42,592 nt of DNA from CAYFUG01 sp964346295 (GTDB taxonomy: Bacteria > Patescibacteriota > Minisyncoccia > Moranbacterales > DUUL01): contig CAYFUG010000014.1 of NCBI GenBank assembly GCA_964346295.1, positions 1 through 42,592 of the forward strand, given 5' to 3'. Below the pieces are notes generated by a model, which worked only from the letters and a program-made list of their open reading frames with translations, was not told the origin of the DNA and made no database searches. Below, in pieces: positions 32,576 to 39,759 of this stretch. Every line of letters starts with the position of its first letter. Position 1 is the first letter of the stretch. The translations under genes and the position numbers were made by a program.

Positions 32576-34312
32576 TTATTGAGATTCTTTTTTTAGTCGA
32601 ATCGTCTTAATGTACCACTGGTTGGCATTAGCCATTCGAAATTCTGCCCCTGCTCCTGGAATCAAGTGCATTCCAACATTCTTAATTTTTTTGTTCATCA
32701 CATAAACATGTTCCGGGTTAAACAAAAAGGTCGCCGGAGAATCTTCAGATAAAACAGTTTCAAATTCTCGATAAAGATCCTTGATCCTTTCAGGGTTAGT
32801 CTCTGCTTGAGCTTCTTCTAGGATTTTGTCCACTCTTCCATTAGAGTAAAGGGCAGAGTTTCTGCCTGCTTCTTTTTTAAATTCAGAATGCCAAAAAAGA
32901 TAGGGCCGAGGAATATTGCTGAGGTAATCATTTCCGTACAATAAGGCAGCATATTCTCTGGAAGAATAGGTTTCATTAAATTGGGCATCGTTTTCGAGGC
33001 TGGTGATAGTAATTTTTGCACCAATCTCCTCCCATTGCTTTTTTAATAGTCGAGCAGTTTCCTGATAGGAGCGATTGGCTCGAGTAGTAATCTCTATTTC
33101 TAGATCCCTCTCTTCTTTTTGGCGCACCCCGCTCTCTTCGGTGAGTTTCCAACCAGCTTCTTCTAGAAGCTTTTTAGCTTCTTCTGGATTGTAGTCGAGG
33201 TTGATTTGGGAATTAAAGCCCGGAAAGGCATTGAAAATGGGAGAGTCAATTTCTTGGCCGTAACCGAAAAGCACCTGATTGATAATTTCTTGCTTATTGG
33301 TAGCTAGGCGGAGAGCTTTCCTAACCTTTTCATCTGAAAGAGGAATAGACTGGGTTTTATTGAAGAAGACTGCCCAGTAAGAAGAGTTGCGGCTAGTGTG
33401 AATTTGAGTATCTTTCCTTTGTTTCAGTTCCTGAGATTTTTGGTAGGCTTGCAGCTGAAAGCCGTTAATTTCTTTTTTGTTGTAGGCATCAATTACCATT
33501 TCTTCATCTACATAAAAATTGAAGTTGATTTTTTCCAAGTAAGGATTTTGTCTATAGTAATCGGAATTTCTGAGGAGTTGATAGGAGATGATGTTTCCCT
33601 CGCTGTCTTTTTCAAAATTGGAAAACTTAAACGGGCCCGATCCGATAGGTTTAAGGTTGAAATCGCTTAAAACGAAGTCATTTTTGGGGATTTTTTCAAA
33701 GATATGCTTGGGGACGACAGAAACTCGAGTGGCTTTGTAGTGAAGAAAAGAAGAGTCTGGTTCGGGCAATTCAAAGACTATCCGGTAATCTCCCTCTTCT
33801 CGTACTTCAATGTCTTCCCAATCACTGTATTGAACTCCTCGGTAACTGGGATCTTGCATTAAAGCTACTGTGAAGGAGATGTCTTTGGCTGTCAGTTGAG
33901 TTTTGTCATGCCAGAGAATATTTTCTTTGATCTTGAATTCGTAGGTTTTACCATCAGGAGAAACTTGATAATAATCCACCAAATCTCCTACTAATTCTCC
34001 TTTTTGATTGTAGGTCATCAAGGAAGAAAAAATCAACTGGGATATAGCGCCATCAATTCTCTTAGTGTCAGAAGAACGCAAGATAGGATTAATATATTTG
34101 GGCTGACCAAACATTCCTTCGGTGTATTCTCCTCCAATACCCGGGACTTCTTCAGTGGAAGTAAGATAATAATTAACTCCCCAAGCCACCAAGGATCCAA
34201 TCAAGATGAAGATGGCCGAGAATAAGATAGCTTTTTCTTTTCGGGAAAGGACTGATCCCAGGTTTTTAATTTGTTTTTTAGAAGGAAGTAGAAAGCGAAG
34301 TTTTTTTGACAT
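32576..34312 (-). CDS. Membrane-anchored family 5 extracellular solute-binding protein (oligopeptide type)
   Basis: 578 residues. A basic N-terminus and one membrane helix (about residues 28-50) replace the lipoprotein signal; no lipobox cysteine is visible. The SBP_bac_5 fold is clear: GGEYTEGMFGQPKYINPILRSSD near 60, LVDYYQVSPDGKTYEFKIKENILWHDKTQLTAKD split by family motifs around 110-145, and PIGSGPFKFSNFE near 220. Such proteins bind peptides for Opp/Dpp ABC transporters. No permease or ATPase genes adjoin it, which is common in Patescibacteria. It starts 17 bases after secG, so the two form one transcript. Confidence 0.88.
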   Translation of the reverse strand: MSKKLRFLLPSKKQIKNLGSVLSRKEKAILFSAIFILIGSLVAWGVNYYLTSTEEVPGIGGEYTEGMFGQPKYINPILRSSDTKRIDGAISQLIFSSLMTYNQKGELVGDLVDYYQVSPDGKTYEFKIKENILWHDKTQLTAKDISFTVALMQDPSYRGVQYSDWEDIEVREEGDYRIVFELPEPDSSFLHYKATRVSVVPKHIFEKIPKNDFVLSDFNLKPIGSGPFKFSNFEKDSEGNIISYQLLRNSDYYRQNPYLEKINFNFYVDEEMVIDAYNKKEINGFQLQAYQKSQELKQRKDTQIHTSRNSSYWAVFFNKTQSIPLSDEKVRKALRLATNKQEIINQVLFGYGQEIDSPIFNAFPGFNSQINLDYNPEEAKKLLEEAGWKLTEESGVRQKEERDLEIEITTRANRSYQETARLLKKQWEEIGAKITITSLENDAQFNETYSSREYAALLYGNDYLSNIPRPYLFWHSEFKKEAGRNSALYSNGRVDKILEEAQAETNPERIKDLYREFETVLSEDSPATFLFNPEHVYVMNKKIKNVGMHLIPGAGAEFRMANANQWYIKTIRLKKESQ

Positions 34313-34329
34313 TATGATTTTTATTTGGT

Positions 34330-34551
34330 TTAAGCACTTAATGCGGCTATCACGAAGGCATTGGCAATGAACAGAAAGCCTAGCACAGAAGAGGCAATAA
34401 AAAGAAACTTTTCGATACCTCTTTTGGTGTGAAAGCCACTTAAGTCACCGCCAAAAGCTCCCGAGAGACCAGAGCCGCGTTGTTGCAGAAGAATGGACAC
34501 AGAAAGAAGAATGGAAATAACTATTTCTAGATAAATTAAAATTTGACTCAC
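34330..34551 (-). CDS. secG: Preprotein translocase subunit SecG
   Basis: 73 residues with two membrane segments (about 5-22 and 50-70). The family signature SILLQQRGSGLSGAFGG lies between them. SecG joins SecY and SecE in the protein-conducting channel and assists SecA-driven export. Upstream of it is a 158-base gap with one strong hairpin; downstream the solute-binding protein gene follows closely. Confidence 0.92.
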   Translation of the reverse strand: MSQILIYLEIVISILLSVSILLQQRGSGLSGAFGGDLSGFHTKRGIEKFLFIASSVLGFLFIANAFVIAALSA

Positions 34552-34587
34552 GAGGATAAATATTAACCAATTAAAATTGAAATTGAA

Positions 34588-34613
34588 CTCGAAATAAGAT
34601 TCTTAGTTTCGAG
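34588..34613 (-). terminator. Hairpin between the YvlD-like gene and secG
   Basis: CTCGAAATAAG pairs with CTTA-G-TTTCGAG: eleven pairs, one bulged G, three-base loop. On the minus strand a moderately T-rich stretch (TTCAATTTCAATTTT) follows, so it may end the upstream transcript or be a leader structure for secG. Confidence 0.45.
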
Positions 34614-34709
34614 GCAGGGAATTCCTAAGCTTGAATATTTTAGGGAAGGTTCTCACGGGACGAGGGTAGTAATAGGCACTCTCTAGTAAGCTTTCTCGAT
34701 CCCGGTGGT

Positions 34710-35087
34710 TTAGCGGTGGCGGCGAGTTTTTTTGCGATCCTTAGCCCAGCTCTCCAGGAGATAATTTACTAAACCGATTATCAAGACTCCCCAAAAAGCA
34801 GCCCAAAATCCTGCTAAATGAAAAAAAGGGAAGATAAAGGCTACTAGGTAAAGCATTAGTATATTGATGATGACAATAAATAATCCTAATGTCAAGATAA
34901 TTAAAGGAAGAGAGAGGATCTTGAGAATTGGCCTGAGAAAGATATTGATTACTCCTAGGATGGTTCCGGCTAGAAATAGATTTAAAAGGGAAATTTCTAA
35001 ATTAAATCCCTCCACAAAATAGGCGGCAAAATAAAGAGCAATCATATTACCTACAATCCGCAGCAGCACTTTAGAAGGATTAAGCAT
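34710..35087 (-). CDS. YvlD/DUF360 (phage holin 4_2-like) membrane protein
   Basis: 125 residues with four hydrophobic helices, typical of the family. The signature GVINIFLRPILKILSLPLI near residue 45 and LGLFIVIINILMLYLVA near 67 are clear. The holin label is historical; chromosomal members are small membrane proteins of unknown function. The C-terminus is basic (KDRKKTRRHR). The gene diverges from the amidoligase cassette. Confidence 0.88.
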   Translation of the reverse strand: MLNPSKVLLRIVGNMIALYFAAYFVEGFNLEISLLNLFLAGTILGVINIFLRPILKILSLPLIILTLGLFIVIINILMLYLVAFIFPFFHLAGFWAAFWGVLIIGLVNYLLESWAKDRKKTRRHR

Positions 35088-35256
35088 GGGTTTATCTTGT
35101 TAATTTGAGATTATTTTATAAACTACTAATTAGTAAAGTATTGTTCTACTGTAAATTTTTCACAAGATCATGAAATTTTCATCGAGGAATAATGTTTTCC
35201 AAGTAATTCCTAAGTCAATATTACACTTTTCTGAGAGGACTGCCAAGGGAATAATT
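35088..35256. other. Divergent promoter region with a 12-bp palindrome
   Basis: Between the YvlD-like gene and the amidoligase cassette. TACTAATTAGTA at 35125-35136 is a perfect palindrome and a possible operator. TTGTGA with AATACT 17 bases later on the minus strand is a weak promoter candidate for the YvlD-like gene. Confidence 0.35.
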
Positions 35257-35285
35257 TTGACAAAATGACTAAAATAGTGTAAAAT
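35257..35285 (+). promoter_or_regulatory. Upstream promoter (P1) of the amidoligase cassette
   Basis: Consensus TTGACA at 35257-35262, a 17-base spacer and TAAAAT at 35280-35285. One of the best promoter matches in the window. Confidence 0.75.
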
Positions 35286-35288
35286 TAA

Positions 35289-35316
35289 TTGACACCAACC
35301 AGCCTAATGGTATCAT
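35289..35316 (+). promoter_or_regulatory. Downstream promoter (P2) of the amidoligase cassette
   Basis: A second consensus TTGACA at 35289-35294 with a 16-base spacer and TATCAT at 35311-35316. It begins three bases after the -10 of P1; a start near 35323 leaves a leader of about 24 bases. Confidence 0.55.
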
Positions 35317-35346
35317 TAATCTAAATATCTTAAAAATATACTGACT

Positions 35347-36039
35347 ATGCCTCATCCTTTTGTAGAGTATGCTGTTACTCAAGCCGGGGTACCGATTGCG
35401 ACGGTCACCCTAATTTTAATGTTGCCAATTGTAGTTACTATCATTGCTTTTTTTCGGCAAGTAGTAGGAATTAAGGCTTTTGGAATTTACACCCCAGCTT
35501 TGGTGACTTTTGCCTTTTTTGCGATTGGTTGGGATGCGGGGGATTTTTCTAAAGGAATCAAGTATGGAACAGCAATCTTTGCCTTAGTTATCACCATTGG
35601 AACCTTAAGCCGCATTATTCTACGACGCTTAAGAATGCTCTATCTTCCTCGAGTGGCAATTGTAATTACTATTGTAGCTCTTTCTACTCTTTTCTTTTTA
35701 ATCTTCGGAGGTTTTTTTCAGCGGACTGGTTTGGCTAGCGTCTCAATTTTCCCGATCTTGATTATGATTACCTTAGTAGAAAAGTTTGTGGCCACTCAAA
35801 TTGAAAGAGGGGCGCGGGCGGCGGTGTTGCTTTCCTTAGAAACCTTAATTATATCTTTGATTTGCTATTCGGTGATTAGCTGGCAGGAGTTGACTATTCA
35901 GATTCAGATGCACCCCTGGATCTCCCTTTTGACTTTATTAGTGAATTTCTTTTTAGGTAAGTGGACAGGATTACGCCTTCGTGAATATTTTAGATTTAAA
36001 TCTGTCATCAAGCATGCTCAGCACTTGGATAAAAAGTAG
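35347..36039 (+). CDS. Stand-alone 7TM domain of the inactive-transglutaminase membrane family
   Basis: 230 residues, almost entirely membrane: about six or seven hydrophobic helices. VTIIAFFRQVVGIKAFGIYTPALVTFAFFAIGW (two blocks around residues 30-60) is characteristic of the domain known as 7TM_transglut, which is normally the C-terminal half of a protein with an inactive transglutaminase domain and is encoded next to an alpha-L-glutamate-ligase-like ATP-grasp and a RimB-like protease. Here only the membrane half exists; there is no room upstream for the other. It overlaps the next gene by 26 bases, so the two are translationally linked. Function is not established. Confidence 0.78.
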   Translation: MPHPFVEYAVTQAGVPIATVTLILMLPIVVTIIAFFRQVVGIKAFGIYTPALVTFAFFAIGWDAGDFSKGIKYGTAIFALVITIGTLSRIILRRLRMLYLPRVAIVITIVALSTLFFLIFGGFFQRTGLASVSIFPILIMITLVEKFVATQIERGARAAVLLSLETLIISLICYSVISWQELTIQIQMHPWISLLTLLVNFFLGKWTGLRLREYFRFKSVIKHAQHLDKK

Positions 36040-37426
36040 GGATATTCTGGGCATGAACGCCCGGAATCTCAATTATATCAGGCCTTTTAATCGCAAGTCG
36101 GCTAAGCGTTTGGCGGATGATAAGTTGGGATCCAAAAAAAGGCTCAAAAAAGTAGGGCTACCGGTTCCAGAACTAATTGCGGAAATTCGCAGTCGCCAAG
36201 ATTTGGATAATCTGGATTTTAGTTCCCTTCCTAAGAGTTTCGTTTTGAAGCCTAATTTTGGCTTTGGAGGGGAGGGAATTTTAATTGTTTATGGCAAAAA
36301 GAAGGGTTTTCAGGATGTTTGGGTAAAAGCCGACCGGACTCCGGTGACAGTGGATGATATTCGTAATCATGTTTTGAATATTTTAGACGGATCTTTTTCC
36401 CGGACCGGGTCGGCGGATGTGGCATTTTTTGAGGAGCGCACTAAACTGCCGAAGATTTTTCGGGCGTATTCTTATAGAGGGATGCCCGATGTGCGAGTGA
36501 TTGTGCACAACAATGTGCCAGTGATGGCAATGTTGCGCTTGGCTACCAAAGAATCTCAAGGTAAAGCCAATATGAAGTTGGGCGGCATTGCTTGTGGGAT
36601 TGATATGGCGACTGGGACCACCACTACGGCGGTAATTGGTCACGAGTATCCACGAATCATCGAATATTTGCCAAGTAATCGGCGTGTGCCGCTGAGTGGA
36701 ATCAGGATCCCTTATTGGGATAAGATTTTAGAAATGGCGGTCAAGGCGCAAAAAGCTTCCAAGATTGGATTTTTAGGAGCGGACATTGCTTTGGATCGAG
36801 ATCGAGGGCCGGTCTTTTTTGAGCTGAATGCTCGACCAGGTCTAGCGATTCAAACCGCTAATTTAGACGGAATGTTGGGGCGCTTGCGGAGGGTGAGCGG
36901 TCTCAAGGTAAAAACTACCAAACGAGGAGTGACTTTAGCTAAAAATTTGTTTGGGGGAGAAATTGAAGAGGAATTGGAGGAGATTTCTGGAAAGAGAATT
37001 ATTAGCACAGTAGAAAGGGTGAATTTGTTCGGTAAAAACGATAAATCGGTAGAAATTGAAGCCAAGATTGACACGGGAGCCTTGTCCAGCTCCATTGATG
37101 TAGAGCTAGCCCGAGAATTGGGATTGGGTGATATTTACGATAAATTTCAAGAGTTAGATCTTTCTGAGTACGAACTAAAGCCCGAGAAGGAGCAGTTTAT
37201 TAAGGAGGATATTCTCAAGAATCACCAAAAGAAGATTTCTGGGTTGGTAGGTGTGGCGGTGATTTTTTCTTCTAGTGGGAGCTCGATTCGGCCAGTGGCG
37301 CGGATTTCTTTTGTGATGGATCAGCAGAAAGTTTTTTCTAAAATTAACATCGTGAATCGCAAAAACCTCAAATATCAGATGATTGTGGGCAGGAGAGATT
37401 TAAAGCGGTTTTTGGTAGAGGTTTAA
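36014..37426 (+). CDS. ATP-grasp alpha-L-glutamate-ligase-like enzyme fused to a RimB-like retropepsin domain
   Basis: 470 residues from ATG 36014; a GTG at 35981 is possible but MLSTWIKSRDILGMNARNLN fits the family start. Residues 1-290 are a RimK-related ATP-grasp: ILGMNARNLNYI, Lys79 in VLKPNFGFGGEG, Asp159/Arg161 (PDVRV), Asn186, Asp257 and FFELNARPG with Glu270 and Asn272, so the ATP and Mg sites look intact. Residues about 330-470 are a RimB/'ATP-dependent zinc protease' (retropepsin-like) domain: KIDTGALSSSI with Asp353, and VNRKNLKYQMIVGRRDLKRF at the end. In most genomes these are separate genes. RimK adds glutamates to proteins; here one chain could both add and remove residues. Confidence 0.83.
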   Translation: MLSTWIKSRDILGMNARNLNYIRPFNRKSAKRLADDKLGSKKRLKKVGLPVPELIAEIRSRQDLDNLDFSSLPKSFVLKPNFGFGGEGILIVYGKKKGFQDVWVKADRTPVTVDDIRNHVLNILDGSFSRTGSADVAFFEERTKLPKIFRAYSYRGMPDVRVIVHNNVPVMAMLRLATKESQGKANMKLGGIACGIDMATGTTTTAVIGHEYPRIIEYLPSNRRVPLSGIRIPYWDKILEMAVKAQKASKIGFLGADIALDRDRGPVFFELNARPGLAIQTANLDGMLGRLRRVSGLKVKTTKRGVTLAKNLFGGEIEEELEEISGKRIISTVERVNLFGKNDKSVEIEAKIDTGALSSSIDVELARELGLGDIYDKFQELDLSEYELKPEKEQFIKEDILKNHQKKISGLVGVAVIFSSSGSSIRPVARISFVMDQQKVFSKINIVNRKNLKYQMIVGRRDLKRFLVEV

Positions 37427-37442
37427 GTAAATAGCAAATAAA

Positions 37443-39119
37443 ATGCTTAATGAAGCTGTGCTATTAAATAAAATTCGCAAAAGAAGCGAAGAGGAAGGCC
37501 TAGAAGATGGAAGTTATTCTGGTTTAGAAGGCGAAGTCAAGAAACGATTTTTTGAGGAGCGAAAAAAGAGATTGGGGTATAGCATGAGAAAGGGTGGCAA
37601 TAAAACCTCGGTTTTGATTTCTGGGTCTCATGCTGCGGGATTAGTTGAGACTAGGATGAACGTGAGTGAGGAGGAGGCAGATGCTTTAAATAAGAAATCT
37701 GATAATTCGGGTCTTCGCTATGAGATATCTCCTGAAGGCACATTGCTGATGGGAAGGCATTATTTAAGAGCTAGTCAGAGAGAAGGGAAAAGGGGTAAGT
37801 CTTATAAAGCAGACACTAGGGTTGGGGAAATGTGTGTAGAATTGCAAGATCGTTTAATCAGGGAGAATCCCGATGCTGCTCCTGACTTAATAGTTTACGA
37901 GCTTTCTCAGCAATTTTCTGAACCTAACAAAGTGGATGCTTCTAAAAAGAAAGAGGGGATGGCTGTGGTCGATCTAGGGTTTTATGAAAAAATTGGTGCT
38001 GAAAATTTTAGAGCCTATGTTTTTTCCAAAGGGGTGAGCGCTATTACTTCGGAAGACCTTTTGCATTTAAAGAGTGGAAAATATACAGATATAGCTCCAA
38101 AAGAGCCAGACGATGAAAAAAAAGAGGCTCTTCTTGAGGTCAGCGGAATAAGGAACAGTCTCAAGGAAAGTGATAGTGCTGACTTTAAGGGCTTAGTCGC
38201 TGCTCTAGGTGTTTTGAGGATTCATAGGAGTTATTATGAGGATCAAGAAAAGCTTTTATACGAAGGAGATTTTCGAAGGCCGGTGAATTTAGAGGTGCAT
38301 ACTTGTTTTGATGCGCTTAGGAAGCAGGAGGGGGTGGATATGGTTATTGGAACAAAGTTGTCTAGTAGTGTGGCCGAGTCAGAGATGGAGATGCTTCTTT
38401 CTCTTGTTCTCAAAAAGCATGGATTTAATGTCAATTTATCAACCTTAAGTAACTTTCCCGCGAATATTTCTAATAGAGAAAAAGAGTCCCTTGAGAATTT
38501 TTTAAGGTTAGCTATTGACTGTGGCTTGTTGGGTGAAGCGGAACAAGAGGAAGCCCAGGAACTTTCTTCTCTGGAGTCTTCTTATCTTGAGATTAAAGCA
38601 CAAGAAATTTTTAATCGAAGGCTCAGGCGTATTTCAGATGAAACAAAAGAAAGCGAAATGAGGCCCATAGGACGTTATTTGCAGTCTGAATTGGGCTTGA
38701 AGGTTTCTGATTTAAAAAATCAAGGTATTGAAAGTGAGGAGGCTGCCCTGAATAAAGCAAGAAATGTTTTTCTTAGAAAAGTTAGGGGTATGTCCGAAGG
38801 CGATTTGCGCTTATTTGCTTTGCAAAATTTAGTAAGTTGTGAATTGGGCGCTAAGATATGTAAAGATCGGTTAAGAGGTGGCCTAATGGGGCTTACCTCC
38901 CTTTGGTCAAAGTTTGATGCCAGGGAAAATTATTTAACAGACTCGAGGCCTCAGATAGATCCAGCTATTTTCCAAATCGAGATAGTTCAAGGCATAATGA
39001 GTGATCCTGAAAAAAGAAGGGTTGTTCAAGCGGCCTTAGGAGAGTTTTTTAAGCTAGTTCAGTCGGAAGAATTTGACCCCAAGAACGCTTTGAAGAAGAT
39101 GCTCGAAGAGTATTTTTAA
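37443..39119 (+). CDS. Large N-formylglutamate-amidohydrolase-like protein (tentative)
   Basis: 558 residues, no signal or membrane segment. I do not recognise it with certainty. Its motifs follow the order of N-formylglutamate amidohydrolase-like zinc hydrolases: His63 in LISGSHAAG with Arg71, ADTRVGEM with Asp124, PDLIVYEL then Asn162, and a second block LEVHTCFD with His286, GVDMVIGTKLSSSV with Asp299, then KKHGFNVNLS. The N-terminal 50 residues and the C-terminal 200 (helical, charged) are extra. Such enzymes cleave an amide next to a glutamate-like carboxylate, which would suit a cassette that makes amide bonds. It begins 16 bases after the ATP-grasp/protease gene. Confidence 0.45.
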   Translation: MLNEAVLLNKIRKRSEEEGLEDGSYSGLEGEVKKRFFEERKKRLGYSMRKGGNKTSVLISGSHAAGLVETRMNVSEEEADALNKKSDNSGLRYEISPEGTLLMGRHYLRASQREGKRGKSYKADTRVGEMCVELQDRLIRENPDAAPDLIVYELSQQFSEPNKVDASKKKEGMAVVDLGFYEKIGAENFRAYVFSKGVSAITSEDLLHLKSGKYTDIAPKEPDDEKKEALLEVSGIRNSLKESDSADFKGLVAALGVLRIHRSYYEDQEKLLYEGDFRRPVNLEVHTCFDALRKQEGVDMVIGTKLSSSVAESEMEMLLSLVLKKHGFNVNLSTLSNFPANISNREKESLENFLRLAIDCGLLGEAEQEEAQELSSLESSYLEIKAQEIFNRRLRRISDETKESEMRPIGRYLQSELGLKVSDLKNQGIESEEAALNKARNVFLRKVRGMSEGDLRLFALQNLVSCELGAKICKDRLRGGLMGLTSLWSKFDARENYLTDSRPQIDPAIFQIEIVQGIMSDPEKRRVVQAALGEFFKLVQSEEFDPKNALKKMLEEYF

Positions 39120-39131
39120 TTATGTATCTAG

Positions 39132-39755
39132 ATGAGTAAAGATGATTTCAAAAAAACGAAAGGGCGGTATAACAATGCCTATAAAAAGTATAAAACAGGG
39201 CTAAAATCTCTAAGATATAGTTCCTACGCAGCGGCTTTTAGGCGTTATAAAACTTTACTAGAGGGAATCGATTTTCACGGAATGAGCATTTTGGATGTTG
39301 GTTGTGGTTTCGGGGATATTTTGCCTTATATTTTTATTAAAACAGAGGACTTCGATTATTTGGGTGTTGACTCATTTGACTCATTTGTGGAAGAAGCTAG
39401 AAATAGATACCCCGGAGAAAATCTGAATTTTCAGGTTTGTGATTACTTTTCTGAGTCTTTAGAGGAGGCTTTTGATGTTATTTTGTGCTGCGGGGCTTTA
39501 AGTGGAATTGATGCAGATTTAGAATTTAGAAAAAAAGCTATTGAGCTAATGTTTGATAAAAGTAGCTATGTTTTAGCTTTTAATATGGCTGGTCACTTTC
39601 CCGCCTTGAGAAATAATTTTGATAGGCAGCCTAATATACTTCATGTTGATGCGTGGGAGATTCTTAATTTTTGTTTTTCCTTGACGGACAATATTGAGTT
39701 TAAGCAAAATTATAATCAAAAAGATTTTACTATAATTATGCGTAAACCTTTTTAA
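39132..39755 (+). CDS. Class I SAM-dependent methyltransferase
   Basis: 207 residues. Motif I is ILDVGCGFGDILPY (residues 53-66); the acidic residue after strand 2 is Asp80 (YLGVDSFDSF); FQVCDYFSE corresponds to motif II and FDVILCCGALSGI to motif IV. A basic, Tyr-rich N-terminal 45 residues precedes the fold. The target is unknown; O- or N-methylation of a peptide end or carboxylate would fit the ligase neighbours. The gene starts 12 bases after the previous stop and ends four bases before the next start. Confidence 0.85.
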   Translation: MSKDDFKKTKGRYNNAYKKYKTGLKSLRYSSYAAAFRRYKTLLEGIDFHGMSILDVGCGFGDILPYIFIKTEDFDYLGVDSFDSFVEEARNRYPGENLNFQVCDYFSESLEEAFDVILCCGALSGIDADLEFRKKAIELMFDKSSYVLAFNMAGHFPALRNNFDRQPNILHVDAWEILNFCFSLTDNIEFKQNYNQKDFTIIMRKPF

Positions 39756-39759
39756 TCTA

